From positions 4,655,001-4,719,000 of the forward strand of contig NC_134679.1 of NCBI RefSeq assembly GCF_024713945.1: DNA of 64,000 nt, written 5' to 3'. The stretch's first letter is position 1; each line of letters opens with the position of its first letter. This DNA is from Dermatophagoides farinae. Lineage: Eukaryota > Arthropoda > Arachnida > Sarcoptiformes > Pyroglyphidae. Below, piece by piece: positions 23,732-38,279 of this stretch. Made by a program: the position numbers and the translations under genes. The notes under the pieces were generated by a model. The model did no database searches. It had not been told where the DNA came from and saw only the letters and a list, made by a program, of their open reading frames with translations.

Positions 23732-23733
<2 letters not shown>

Positions 23734-24044
23734 GTTACAATAATACCTCCTGTGCTGTGAAAAATTTGAACTCTCACTCATTGAACTCATTCACAACAAT
23801 TTATTATTATGAATATAATCGATTGGATTATAATCACTAAAAACAACAATAACCAAACAATCAAATCTCAGTGTGTGAAAATATGTTCATATATATATTC
23901 TCCAGTAGAATCTCACTCTTAAATATTGCGCTCAATCCATCATCTGGTTTGGCATTAAAACTTTCGATCTGGATTTTGTTTTCTTTTCTTTATTTTCAAC
24001 AAAAAAAAATTCACCTTCAATGATAACACCTCCAACATCCATAA

Positions 24045-24066
24045 CCACACACACACACACACACAT
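24045..24066. repeat. (CA)n microsatellite
   Basis: A second CA run of about 22 nt in the same intergenic region. Confidence 0.9.
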
Positions 24067-26560
24067 GTATATATAGAAAAAGGTAGATATAACAATAGAG
24101 ATTAAAGTTTTGATCTAAATCTTCAAACTTGACACTTTTACACCATGACCACCACCATCATCATCATCATCATCATCAACATTGGATGAGATTTGTTTGA
24201 TGTGAGGTCAAAAAAAAATGTATTGTATTGTACGATTTTCCAGAAAACAACCTATTACAATTATAACATACAAACATACATCAAATAATAATGATAATGG
24301 ACAATACCGAAATTTTTTTTTTTATTTTCTACACTCTTATTGACAAATAAAAATAATAAAAATAGATTCAAATCAGGGGCGATAACCATCAACAATCCAT
24401 CATCAAATTTAACGAGAAAAAAAATTAAGAAAATTCAAACAAGATTATCCATCAACATTTAAGTTTTGTCAATAATTTTCTATGGATAAAAATATTTTTC
24501 CAATTCAAATTCCATAAAAAATGATATGATTTCCGATACACGCACGAAATCCATTTTTTTTTATATATATATAGAAAACAACACAGATCGATGATTATCT
24601 CAATGACGATGATGATGATGATGATGATGATGAGAAATGAATTGTTTTAAGTAATAATTTTATGATGATCTGATTGAAATTGATCATCACAATTGGATTG
24701 AACAACAAAGAAAAAACAACAATTACATTGATTTGATTCAATCAATAAAATAGACTAAAACATCTATAGACAGGCATCATATTGATTTGATGATGATGAT
24801 GAACCTTAATATTATGTCTGTATACAAGAATGGTGTCAAATGATTGATCTATCTTTCTGTATTTTTTTTTTTTTTTTTTTGTTTCATTCATGTTTATCTC
24901 GAAACAAAAGAACAAAATCTAATTTAGAAAATTGAAGAGATTGTAAATATTTTTGGAATATATCTTGAGTGTGACAAATAAGAACAAAAACCATTTGCAC
25001 GTTTTTGTCAAATACACGGTTGTCATTTTGGTAATTTTTTTTTTGTTTGAAATATGAACAGAAACAAAGTGAGAGAGAGGGGGGGAAGAGAACAAACAAT
25101 TCAATAATTGAGTTTCGATTTGGACACAAGAAAAAAAAAAAAAAAAAGAACAAATTGGTCATTTTGTTGTTGTTGTTATTTTATTTTTATACCAACAAAA
25201 GCGAATATAGAAAAACAAAGATCAAATCAACTATTTGTAATTATATTTTACTGTCAAATACACACACACACACAAACATTATGATCAGATGGTGGATACA
25301 CAACGATAATTGACATTAACTGAATGGAACAGGTTGATGGCCATGGCCACATATATCTATCATGCAATCTGTATAATTCATTCTGTGTATTGCATATGCA
25401 AAGAAAAAAAATTTTTATTTTTGAATTCTAAATTATCATCATCATAATTAATGGTTTTGGAACGAAAAAATATAAAAGAAATAAAAAGTGATCTAGACAT
25501 CCTAATGATGATTTTCATCCATGATGATGATGATGATGATGATGAATAAAAGATGTGAATTTATTTATTTTTTTTATATAAAGCAAAAACTTTAAAATTA
25601 AAAAAAAAGAATGATTACACAAAATATCTTTTTTTCTTCTTCTACAATCATGAATGACACAATAATGATACATTTGTGTATGTTTGTAAACATCAATAAT
25701 AATGGGTGGATTCAAATAATTGTTTGGTCAACCATTGAAATTAAAATGTTTACAGAAAAATTGTAAAAAATGCAAAGAAAATTATTTAGAAAAAATTACC
25801 GAATAGAAAACGTGAAAAACCAGAACCCAGACAATAGATTCAACATATTAAACCGTACCAAAAAAAACAGCATTTGACTATGAATAGATGGACAAAAAAT
25901 AAACTATTCTATATAGTAGTAGAAATTATTATTATCAGTATCATCGTTTGATGATGACGATCATCATCATCGTCGTCATCATGATGATAAAAAGCGTGAA
26001 GATTTCATTTCATTTCATTTCATTTCAATTTTTTTTAAATTGACTAAAAATAGGTAGATGAAAATAAAAATTGAAATCGAATGCTATGAATGATGATGAT
26101 GATGATGATGGGAATTCTAAAAGTCTCACACGGATATTTTTGTTGTTGTTGTTGTTGTTGTCATCACTTGAACAGTGATAATCTGGCATCACATTTTATT
26201 CACTACTAAAATATACATATTATTATCGAATCATTTTTACCATTTCAACAACTAAATAAATTATTTACAATTTCCTTGGTGAATTTAAAAAAAAAATTCA
26301 TTTGATTTGACAACAATGTAAGAAAAAAAAACAAGAAAAATAACCATTTGCATCAATCGAATATTCAGGATATATGATGATGATAATTTAAATTCAATAT
26401 AAATAACGGGAAATTTCTTTTAAAATACTTGAAAAAAAAATTTTTCGAAAAAAATTCTCACACTCAATCATTGTTATATCACTTCCCTCCAACAGTGATT
26501 CGTAAATTGTCATTTATAAAAAAAAATGATGAAAAAAAAAATTTCAATTTCTTCAACTAC

Positions 26561-26561
<1 letters not shown>

Positions 26562-26593
<32 letters not shown>
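26562..26593. repeat. Poly-A run of about 32 nt
   Basis: The longest single-base homopolymer in the window. It has no adjacent gene-like or LINE-like sequence and no clear target-site duplication, so I do not read it as a retrotransposed tail. Confidence 0.9.
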
Positions 26594-26598
<5 letters not shown>

Positions 26599-27982
26599 TG
26601 AGTTCACCACCACCACCACTACCTGCACCATATTGTCATGATTAACTTGGTCTACCAAAAGATAAGAAATTCTTATATGTGTTTTTGATAAACACCGATA
26701 ATAATAATAATAATAATGATAATGAAGGTTCAAATTATAATCAAATAAAATGAAATAAAAATCTAAAAATTTATTGGCTTGGAAAAAAATCAGATTGACC
26801 AACTAACTTACTGACTGACTGACTGATTGAATGAATAAATGACCGACCCGAATCATAATGGTCTATTGACCGACTGTACTTTTTTTTATTCATCATTATT
26901 AGTGACAGAAAAAAAATTCAAGCACTTTCCACCATGATCATAACAATCATTATAAACCCGTACATTATGATTGTTGTGGTGGCCACACCATCATCATCAT
27001 CATGGTCACACTATAGTGTTTGAATCTTTTTTTCAGAAAAAAAAGATAAAAGGAACGCGACCACAACGACAATATTTGGTTTCTCTTCATAGGTTTCGAT
27101 TTCTATTGTATTTCTTTTCTCTTTTATTATTTTCTTTGGGTAAACAGATTCTCTTCATCAAATTTGTGTATTTTCTGTTTTGCATTGTCATATCTTGGTT
27201 GCATCATCATCATCATCATCATCAAAAAAAAAAAAACCGTTGTTATTATTTGTTGCTGACCGAATCTGCTGATCTTGTCCATTCTCTTCGTATATTTGGG
27301 TTTCTCTTTCTGGTATATTCCCTATGTCTATTTCTCTTTTTGCGTTGTCGATTGAAACGACAAAAAAAAAATTTTTTTTTTGCTGTCGATAATTTTTTAC
27401 ACACAATGTACATAACGTGTCGATCCAATGAATTTTTTTTTCATTGTATGTATGAAAATCTTTTTAACAAAAAAAGATGCTTTCAAATTTTTCAAATCCT
27501 TTTTCAACTAAAACATGTCGGTCCTGAAATCGAATTTATTCGTACAACAAACATACATCCAACAAGAACGATCCGATTTACCGGCACATTTGAAATGATC
27601 ATAAAATTTATTTAATCTTTGTCAATAATGGTATTGGCATATCGATAGTTTGTTGATGATCGACAGTGTGTGTGTGCTTGTGTATTCATGTTCATGTGAA
27701 AAGATTTTGTCTCAAGTTGAAAAAATGCATTTTTTCGTGATTAATATTCAAATTCTTTTTTCCTACAATCAAATGAAATATGTTGAATTTTGATTTTTAA
27801 TAAAAAATTGTTACAAATTAAGTGATTGTCATCAATCTTGATCGGCCACGCTTTTTTATGTAAATTCAAAAATATATTCCCTTGCACATCATCAAATGGT
27901 GAAATGTTTTCATTATCAAAACAACACGAATAAAATTCCATGAAATCAACAAAAAAAAATTTCAACAAAATAATCAATAAAA

Positions 27983-30900
27983 ATGGCACTTGGCCTAAAT
28001 CTATTGGTAGCATCATTACCGGCATTAATACCGATAACGGCATTCTGGTTCTATGCTGTCACACAACCACCTGTATCAACTAGATATTGGGATTCGGTAA
28101 GTAGAATAAAATTCAAATTTCAAATTTAAATGTCCAATATGAAAATCAGCAATCATATAATGTTATTGAAATTTAAAAAAAAAATCAATAACATTCAATG
28201 AACCAAAGCATGGGAAGATTTTTTTGGGAAAAAAAATTGATCGGCCCTTATTTACATGTGGTGATCTTGGGAGCGTGAAAAAAAAATTTCGACCATATTA
28301 TATATTGTTGTTGTTGTTGTTTCAACTGGGCAACAGGTTGAATTCGTTCGATTGTTTTTTATTCGTTTCTCCTGCGGGTCATTAAAAATCTATTGATCAA
28401 TCAATCAATCATAGTTGTATCGATCAAGTAATGCAAAAAAAAGCTAGGCTAAGGTAATTCAATTCGATTCGGATACAATTGTGTGTGTGTGTGTATGATG
28501 GTAGTGGTTGTTTTGCCTCCTCAAAAAAAATGAAAAAAATCGATCTATGTCAATCATAGAAAAAAAGTAAAGATCTTACTTGCTACTGGTGGACGACAAT
28601 CAACCGGGATTGGATTTTTTTTTCCTTTGTAATCGATCGGTAATTTTTTTTTCTTTCTTTCTTAAAATTTGCTCTGTCATGTTTGTGAATATATGTATGT
28701 GTTTGTGTTTGGATGTCGGAAATAGCATCATCAGCAACGATGATTACATCAAAAACAACAGCAACAAATTTCTTCCTCATTTCATCCTAATCGATGATGA
28801 TGATGATCCAGGTATGATGTTTCAAAATAAAAGACAATATAAAATAAAATCCACGATGATGATGATGATGATGATTGTCCCTAAAAATACGAAAGAAATT
28901 ATGTTTGTTCCATAAGAATCCATTAAAATGGATAACTGTTTCTCGTTTGTGTGTGTGTGTGTGTGTGTTTGTATGTTTGAAATTATGATGATGATAAAAT
29001 ATAAATTGATTGAAAACATAGTTTAGAAAAAGAGAAATGTGTGTGTGCAGAAATACTCTGAACATTTGGTTGAACCAAATTAAATGTCTGGATTTGGATT
29101 TTTTTTTTCACCGTTTGTTGTTGTTGGCTGGACAAAATCATTGTGATGGACAATAATTTTTTTTTGCGTGCGCAAACACACGCTATATTCAAATCTAAAA
29201 TCGATGGATAATGTATTTTCTTGCATAAAGTATGTTTGTGTGTTTGTGTGTATTTCGGGTGAATATAATACATTGTTGCTCTTTCATGCATAATAAAATT
29301 TGACTAAAATTAAGTCGAAATTTTTTTTTACAATTTTCTCTTTTTCTTTTAGAAAATTGGGTTTTTTTTATATCGGTGTAAATCAAGTTATAATGAAAAT
29401 TCAAAAATTCAAGTTGAATTTCAATCATCATCATCATCATCATTATCATCATCATCATCATCATAATCATTATCGTGAATATGTCACTTTTGTTCTTGAA
29501 TCTATGAGTAAAAAAAAATAACGGTACATATGCATGTTTTTAAATTAATTTTTGTTGTTGTTGTTTTTTTTGTTATTCAATAATTTAATATTTACCATCC
29601 TACACTAGTCAGACATCATAGTGAAAGTGGTTTTTTTTATCATCAAAATTAACCTGACATCGATATATATACGTTAACTAACGAACTAACTAACTAACTG
29701 TGTTAGTCTAATAATGAAGGAGAAACCAGGAAAGAATACATGAATAGCTGCCTGGCTGGTTGGGAGAGAAAATTATCCATTTACAACATCAGAGATCTGA
29801 AATTTTATGGTATAATAATGTCTGGTAAAAAAAAGGGAAACCTAACCTGGAAGATGATGATTAACAAAAAAAAAGCAAATTTAATGAATGAAAATTATCA
29901 TCAAATCATTTATTATTACAATAGCCATAGTATTTACTAGATGATAGTAAAATGAGATGTTAACGAAATTGTATACGAGAAACAAATCTAATTACATGTT
30001 GTTGTGTAATTTTTTTTTCTCTCATATCTTTCATATTCATAATTATGTTGATGATGATGATGATGAAAAAAATCCATTTATACAGGAATTCTTGTTAACT
30101 CTTGTGATTTTTAACATTATCACCCGATTACATGTGTTTGGTGATGTTGTCTAAAATGTCTTGGTCCATAATTGAAAAGATTGGTTAACCAGTTTTTTAT
30201 TTGGTTGTCAAAAAACAAAATTTCGCTCTTCTCGATCATATAAAACTAACAAGTATTTTCGAAAAATTTTTTATTCATAAATCATAAATTGAATTCAATT
30301 TTCAACTAATCAACAGCAACAAAAATTTTTTTTTTTTGTTACCTCTAAACACCATCATTACTATATTGTGATGTGTTTTTTTTTCTTTCTTACTTCTCGC
30401 ACAATAGTAGGTAAATATAACAGATATAAAAGATTCAAATGATTCAAGTGATGAGTACTTGACCTACAAACACACACACACACAGACAATGTGTAAAAAA
30501 AATCATTATTTACTTCGTGTAAGGATTAAAAAGACCAATTCCCGGTGAATTTTGATTTCCATACCATTACAATTTGTCTGTTTTTTTTTTGATCATTATC
30601 ATTGAGTATATATCGATGAGTGTGATGTGATGTGATCAATTGATTTGTATTGTATACCTGCCATACGGTGTTTTTCATACTTCTTCTTCTTCTTCTTCTT
30701 AAACATTTGACCAAAAATAATTATTATCAAAGTGTTTTTTGCGGCTATTATCAGATTGGATTGGTTATCACATGTGATTGTTGTTGTTGTTGTTGTTGTT
30801 ATTGTTATTATGGTGTTGTACAAATAGAGAATCTACATACATGAATTTGAGGTCATGCCCGTTTTTTTTTCTTCTTCTTTTGATTTGTTAGTTTTTCATT

Positions 30901-33900
30901 TTCATTCTTGTTTTATGATGTATGTGTGTGTGCGTGTGTGTGTGTGTGTTTTAGATTGTTGAATTTTAAAATAAAAAAAAATCTTTAATATTTTTTTTCT
31001 ATTTTTATAACCAAAACATCGAAAAACATGATAAATAAAATATATACTTTTGTGTAATCCATTGATTTGGTTTGGAATATATTTGTTGAAAAAGTGTTGA
31101 AAGCAAAAAAAAAATCTTCAGCTTTTCAAGAACTTTTGAAAAAAAATAATTCAAATTAAATAAAACCGGTGATTTTCTGTTTGTTTGATTTGATTTGATT
31201 TGATTTGAAGATCAATCAATCAGATGATTGAACTTGGATCCGAATCTAATCGGATCAGATTGGAAACTTTTGAAATTTTTTTGTACGCACCAAAATTTTG
31301 GTGGTCATCACCTTGTAAAATAATATTTTTTTTAGGTCAAATTCTAAAAAAAAAATTGTGTATATGTGTGTTGTGCGTAGGTTGAACAACAACATTTTGA
31401 TTCATATTTGACCTTGGTCAATGATCAAGTTTTTTTTCAATTTTTTTTTTTTTTTTTTTTTGATAGAAGAAACTCGATGAAAACCGAAACCAATCGGTAC
31501 AAACACACATACACATATCAGATAATAAACAAAACAATGATTGTCATACGGTGGTGATTTAACGATTCTCGAGCGAAATTTTTTTTTTCTCGAAATCAAA
31601 GTCAAAGTCAGGTTTCAGGTAGATATCCCGTCGTCGTTGTTGCCATTGTCTATTGTTCTTCTTTTCTTGATAATGTTTTATTTTAATATCTTATTTCCAA
31701 AGTGAAATTGATTGAATTATGGTTGAACAACAACAAAAAAAAATTGTCTCAAAGAACCAATCTTTTTGTCGTTGTTGTTGTTGTTGTCATCATCGTTCTA
31801 TGTGTATATGGTTACAATAATCATGAATGAAAGAAGAAGAAAAACAAAATCTGGGCTATACAAATGCAAGTGCAACCAAAAAAAAAAAAATCATCTAAAT
31901 GACATGGTTGGAAGGGATTGAAATATGCTTTCGAGAATCATCATTTATAATAAAAATAAAAAAAAGACGAGAATTGCCTTGAAAAAAAACTAAATGATGT
32001 GTGTTTGTTTTGGTTTTTTTTTTCACTCAACAAAAGCAAAATTGACAATTGAATGGCAAGATCAAAACTTTATTGCAGTGTGTATAGTATTAATGGAACA
32101 ACAACAACATGGGCAGCAGAAAAAAAATTTCTTTAACCATAAAATGGATTACTATGAAATATATTCTTACAAATGATCATACAGCATCATAATAATGATG
32201 ATATATACTATTTTTGTGTGTGTGTGTGACCAGTATACAGTTTCCTTAAACTACACGAGTATAGACTACAAACAGAAAAAAAAATACTGGATGCCAAATC
32301 ATTCCATTCAGCAATCACGATTTTTTTTCCTGTTTATATTTAGAATCTAATCGTTCTTTTGTCATTTTCCAATTTTTTTTGTTGTTGTTGATTTTTATTA
32401 TTATAGCAATATGATTACATTGTAGTCGGTGCCGGATCTGCCGGCTGTGTTGTTGCTAGTCGGTTATCTGAAGATCCAAAAATTAAAGTATTATTATTGG
32501 AAGCCGGTGGATCGGAAAGTCTTGTTTCGGATATTCCACAGACACCTGTTATGATGCAAGGAACACCATTAGATTGGCAATATGAAACCGTACCACAGGA
32601 GAATGCCTGTTATGGTCTTGAAGGACGTCGATCCAAATGGCCCAGGGGTAAAGTTCTTGGCGGTTCATCTGCCATCAATTATATGATGTATGTAAGAGGT
32701 AAGGTGTTTTATCGATTTCGGTTTTTCCAATAGAAAAAAAATTATCGATTTTGTTTTTATGATAGGTAATCGACATGATTTTGATGAATGGGCTGCTGGT
32801 GGCGCTTATGGATGGTCATATCGAGAAGTGTTACCATATTTTATACGTGCTGAAGATAATCAAGATCCGGAAATTGCATACAATGGCTTTCATGGACGTG
32901 GTGGCCCATTGACCGTACAACGAAGTAAAATGGTCAGCCCATTGGCCCATACATTTGTTGAAGCCGGAAAACTATTTGGTATGTAAACAAACAATGATAA
33001 CCTCTATGTTTTGTTGTTGTCAAATTAAACATGAATATAAATTTTTCTTTATTTTTTTTTCGTTTTGTTTTTTCATCAAACAAACATCACATTCATTCAA
33101 ATCGGTTCAATACGATTCGGTTTGTAGGTTATCCAAACATCGATGTAAATGGACGAAATCAATTTGGATTCACTATACCTCAGGCAACAATTCGTCGTGG
33201 TGGCCGTTGTTCATCAGCGAAAGCCTATCTACTAGGTGATGCACGTTATCGTGCCAATTTGCACGTAGTCACATTTGCTTTTGTCATCAGAGTTTTATTC
33301 AATGAACTTAAAGAGGCTGTTGGTGTTGTATTTGATCGATTAGGTGAACGACATCAAGTTTTTGCCACTCGTGAAGTTATATTATCGGCCGGTTCTATTG
33401 GTTCGCCACAACTTCTCATGCTATCAGGTATGTGAAGACAAATTGTTGAAGATTGAGGCGGCATCAAGTGGTGGCTATTGCCAACATTGATGTTTTCCGT
33501 CGACACTTGCAAAAACATGTTTCGAGCTTAATGTTTTGTTTTTTTCTTGATTAATTCAAATATATAAAGGTGTCGGTCCTCGTAGTGAACTTAACCGACA
33601 TGGCATTCCTGTCATTTCGGATTTACCGGTTGGTCGTAATCTTCAAGATCACATCTATCCCTTGGGATTAAACTTTATCGCTGATGACTCATTACGGCCA
33701 AAAGGTGTTACATGGACATATATTCAATCTCGTGTCCATACGTTACCCAATATATTGAAATATGTGTCATTTGCCAAAGGCCCTATAGCATCGATCGGTG
33801 CATTAGAAGGACTTGGATTCATTCGCACAAGCTTTGCCAATCGTACATTTCAAGATTGGCCAGATTTTCAGATTCATTTTCTTTCCGGTTGCATTTCATC

Positions 33901-34676
33901 AGGTCTGTCATAATGGAACTTTCTTCCCAAAATTAAGCAAGTAACAATGATCTTTTTATCTACTAGATGATGGATATGTATTCCGTAGAAATATCGGCAT
34001 TACCGAATTTCAATGGCAAAAAACATTTTTTCCATTTGTGCAGAAAGAATGTTTCACTCTATTGCCTGTAATGTTGAAACCAAAAAGTATCGGATATATT
34101 AAACTTCGCAGTGCCAATCCATATCATCATCCTATCATCAATCCACGATATTTTACCCATCCGGAAGATCTAGAAAAAATGGCCGATGCTATGGAAATTT
34201 CATTCAGAATCGGAAATTCATTACCGTTTCGACAAAAATATAATTCACAACCAAGTGGACTAGTCGTTCCAGGTATAGTGTCAGGTTTCCTCAATAAAAA
34301 CTTTTAAACGAAATCTATTTTTTTTTCTTTTTCAAAAATAGGATGTGAATTATATCCATTATATAGCCGTAACTATATGAAATGTTTAGCTCAAATATTT
34401 ACAGTCACTATCTATCATCCAGTTGGTACATGTAAAATGGGTAGTCCTAGTGATCCAACTACAGTTGTTGATCATGAACTTCGAGTTAAAGGTGTAAGAC
34501 GATTACGAGTAGTTGATGGATCGGTAATGCCCAGAATAACCAGTGGAAATACGAATGCACCTATTATTATGATTGGTGAAAAAGCATCAGATCTAATCAG
34601 AGGATTTTATGTAACACCACGAATGGGTTTTAGCAATATAATTAACCTTTATACGAATAATATCGGCATTGGATAA
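27983..34676 (+). CDS. GMC oxidoreductase (glucose/choline dehydrogenase-like), 7 exons
   Basis: Exons 27983-28096, 32407-32698, 32766-32978, 33128-33427, 33570-33902, 33967-34272 and 34342-34676 give 630 residues in frame. The family uses FAD to oxidise alcohols such as sugars, choline, ecdysone or methyl-branched alcohols. The N-terminal exon encodes a signal peptide or anchor ([19 protein letters not shown]). The Rossmann motif is [15 protein letters not shown] (Gly46-Gly51), with LLLEAGG as the FAD ribose site. GMC signature 1 is [18 protein letters not shown] and signature 2 is [13 protein letters not shown]. The catalytic His is His545 in [10 protein letters not shown], and the partner Asn lies in GNTNAP near 589-591. 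All key residues are intact, so it should be active and secreted or membrane-bound. The first intron is 4.3 kb, the others 64-149 nt. Arthropod GMC families are large, so the exact substrate cannot be assigned. Confidence 0.95.
28097..32406 (+). other. First intron of the GMC oxidoreductase gene
   Basis: A 4.3 kb intron (donor gtaagt, acceptor tatag) composed of AT-rich DNA with CAT, GT, GTT and TTC microsatellites. No exon, RNA gene or transposon recognised. Its length, against short introns elsewhere in the gene, would suit regulatory content. Confidence 0.7.
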
Positions 34677-37600
34677 ATGAATTACGTCATACTATTTATT
34701 TATAATACAAGAAGCCATTTTTTTTCTTTATAGTCACAAATTCGCCATCACAATCGATGGACAAAGTCGTCGATTGTTTGCCTCTATAATTATATAAATT
34801 AATTGATTTTTTTTCTACAAATTGTTTTTTCGAATCCAGTCATAATTTAACAATTTCATTTGTCAATTACTTAATTGTACTTATTATTTTTTTTTTTGGT
34901 GATTTTTTCTTTGTTTCAATTTTTTTTTTGAATTTTACAATTCCACAAAGTTTTATTGTCGTTGTAAATACCGTCAGCATTATGTAAATACTTGCTATTT
35001 TTTTAAGACATTTTTCCATGTAAGGAATTTTTTTTTTTTTTGCAATTCGATTTGACAAATTATGATGAGAAGATGGCATTTTTTTTAAAAATAGGTGACT
35101 TTTAATTATAATGAATTAAATGAATTTTTTTTAAAAACTTTTTTCATTTGAGACCATTCTTGTATACAAATGGATCGTTTGAACTGATTGATTTTTGCTC
35201 AACACATGCAATAATAGTGGATTCATCATTTGATGTTTCATACATTATCCATTGTATTGATTGATTGATGGGATTCATATTTAATGAAAATTGTGTTTAT
35301 GATTTTCTGTTTTGCATTGCATGAGATTAAAGGTAAAAAATCATCATTGTTTTTATTGTTTTTATCTTAAAATGATGAAAATTTGATTATAACTTTCAAT
35401 CCAAAATCATTATTATTAATGATAATAATATTACCTGGAACAATTTGCATATTAAATGGACAGCAATATAATTTTCTATATATCATATTATGGTCAGAAA
35501 TTTGAATTGATGGCTTATGGAATATGTAACTACTCAACAAAAAAAAATGAATGAATAAAAATTTGTCGACTATTCATTTTGAAATGATGAATGAAAATTC
35601 ATATCGGATTTCCGTGTGTACACCAATTCAAATTGTGTTTTACCTTTTATTTGGTTGAATGATAATATCCGTCATTGACACTTTTTTTTTGGCAAGGAAT
35701 ATATTGTCATTTTTATCCATTACCATACACTATTTCAATGGCAAATAATGAGACAGGTTATTATTTATCGAAAAAAAACTTTTCCATAGCTAAGTAATCC
35801 AAAAAAAAATGAAATGTATAATAGTGGGGCAACTAACTATACAATACAATTATTATTTGTGAACAAAACAATGGAAAAAAGTGAGAAAATGAATTTTTTT
35901 TTCGCTTTCATTCACATAGAATTTTATTTAAAAAAAAAAATTTTATTTTCAAGTTTCATTACTTCATTATTATCACATTGAAATTAAAATGTTTATATTA
36001 TGGCAAAAACTTTGTTTAGTCCAAAAAAAAACTTGTAATATAAGAACACCATACATCAACGAATACAATGACCATTAAAATCATCTTGACATCAAGTTCA
36101 TCTAATGATGATGATGATGATCAAATGACCATTTTTTTTCATTGAAAAAATTATGAAAAAAAATCTCTCAAAAAAAAAAAATAAAACCTAGTTGACAAGT
36201 GGTGAAAAAAATTGTCAAAAGAAATAAAAAACAATTGTCGAATATTTTGGATGAATGATTCAACAAAAAAAAAAGACCGCGGAATCGAAATCTACTTTAT
36301 TATTTACCATTCGATCAATAAATCAATGTTTCTTGTATGACATGTGACAAATGTTTGAAAAATGATTATTGTCATCAAATTGAATGAATGGTTGACAAAA
36401 CATAACATATTTTTTTTCTTTTGAAAATGAATTTATGCACAGAAAAAAACAAGGGAAAATAAAATATCGTGAAAAGAGAAAAACAGACAAATTACCAGCA
36501 CCGAAACATGTATATACGGGTGAAATTTTTTTTTTTTTTTTTATTTCGGGATAATAAAATATCTATGTATGTTTGAATATTATTCAAATTATATTATACA
36601 ACATAGAAATGAAACAGGCAGCAGCAGCAGCAGTAACTGCTACTTGTTGTCTGATTATAACTGCTGTCCATCATCGCCTCTTTTCATCATCATCATAACG
36701 GTCATTTTATTGCATGTCCAGTTCATATAAATTATTATTATTCACTAAAAGGCTCATGTGTTCAAATCGCCCAAAGATGATGATTCTGAAGTCCGCTCCC
36801 AGCAGTAGTAATAGAAATAAAAATTTTCTCAGCACATAACATATAACTCAAGCCCTAACTGGAATACATTTTTTCAGGACAAATTTTTTTTCCATATAAT
36901 ATCTATATGTATACATTGCTCAGCTTGGTGCAAATGTGAATGAACAAAACGAAGAAAAATAAAAAAACAAAAAAATTATCCGAACAAGACAGGCCTACCA
37001 TTATCTTGCCTTTGTTTTTTTTTTCTTAATTCATTCACCATTTAATTCATTCATTCATTCATTTTGTTCCATTTCTTATCTCTCTTTCGTTCATCAAAAG
37101 TTGACATTTTTTTTCAACAACAATAAATGATAAGTGTTTGTATATATCAAATGATCTGTATTCTACTTTCAAAAAAGAACAGCTTCCAGATTTTGTGTGT
37201 GTGTTTTAAGTAATCTGGTTATTTTCGGTCAGTGTTTATTTGGTGAAACATTGGAATGGTCAACGGACGACGACGACGACGACAACGACGATGCCAAGTT
37301 TTTTTTGGTTTTTATCTATTTGAAGCCATTCGTATTACACGTGAAATTGTATTTTCTTTGCGTTTTTTTTGTTTCTGATAAAAAACTAACGATGACAACA
37401 ATAATGATGTGATAATTTTTGTTCCAAAACAATAAAAATTTTGTTCCCAAACAATGATGATGGTGATCTTCAATGTCATCGACGAAACTGCCTATCTTCT
37501 AAATAATAAAAATGACTTCAGAATCAAATATAACAATGTTTCAAATGGGATTGTTTTACGAGCCCATTCAATGATGATCGCTGCATGATGCCATTTGTCA

Positions 37601-37742
37601 AATGATTACAAAGAGAGACGAGACGAAACAAAACGAAACGAAAAACTCAATTTCTCAATCAATCCACATCATCTTTGAATTCATTTAACGTTAAAAAATC
37701 ACGATTATCGATTTAACATATATCATCGTTTTATTATACCAA
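34677..37742. other. Intergenic AT-rich DNA
   Basis: About 3 kb with no recognised gene. It includes a GCA trinucleotide run at about 36617-36632 and an ACG run near 37268-37281. It should contain the promoter for the first exon at 37743. Confidence 0.6.
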
Positions 37743-38247
37743 ATGTCACATTCATTTCGATTAAGTCGACGATTAGGTGTATTGGAAAATTATAATAACA
37801 AACGACAAATATCTGAACATTGTCGTTATGCGGCGGTAAGTTTTTTGTTTTGTTTTGTTTTGGTTTGTCTATTATTTTTGAATTTATTTTTTTGAAACCC
37901 ACAAATGCTTGACATTAGATGGCGACACTGTTTCACATGATGATTTGATGGTTTGAATGTTTTTTTTTTGTTTTGGTTAAAAAACAAAACAAAAAAAAAA
38001 AAAATCTGCCAAAAATATCACCCTGACAACAAGCGAAATGAATGAATTTTCAAAACATTATGTTCATTTTATTCATTTTGAGAGAACAAAAAAAAATAGA
38101 TAGATACGTTTACATGATGTTATGATTAATTCAATCAAATAATATATGATGAATTCGTTTCTTTTGTGAATGAATGAATGAATGAAATGGGCTATCTATA
38201 TGTATATTATCATTAAAACAAAAGAAATGCATAATCATATTGATGCT

Positions 38248-38279
<32 letters not shown>

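Larger units (their letters stand above)
22537..27982. other. Large intergenic simple-sequence region
   Basis: About 5.4 kb with dense microsatellites (CA, CAT, GAT, ATA) and long A or T runs. Open frames up to 214 codons occur (26971-27615), but they are built from His and Phe runs encoded by CAT and T repeats and show no family resemblance. The 3' end must contain the promoter of the GMC oxidoreductase gene starting at 27983. Confidence 0.6.

Noticed and set aside
24607-24632. Regular GAT/CAT arrays that could be mistaken for a repeat array such as CRISPR
   Set aside because: Pure trinucleotide microsatellites without spacers, in a eukaryotic genome.
26562-26593. The 32-nt A run as the tail of a retrotransposon insertion
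   Set aside because: No upstream coding or structural sequence of an element and no flanking duplication. A plain homopolymer is enough.
26971-27615. A 214-codon open frame upstream of the GMC gene
   Set aside because: It is built from CAT-derived His runs, T-run Phe stretches and A-run Lys stretches, with no domain-like segment. Chance plus microsatellites explains it.
36720-36790. A stretch with gttcaaatcg resembling a tRNA B box
   Set aside because: I could not build an acceptor stem, anticodon arm or A box around it.
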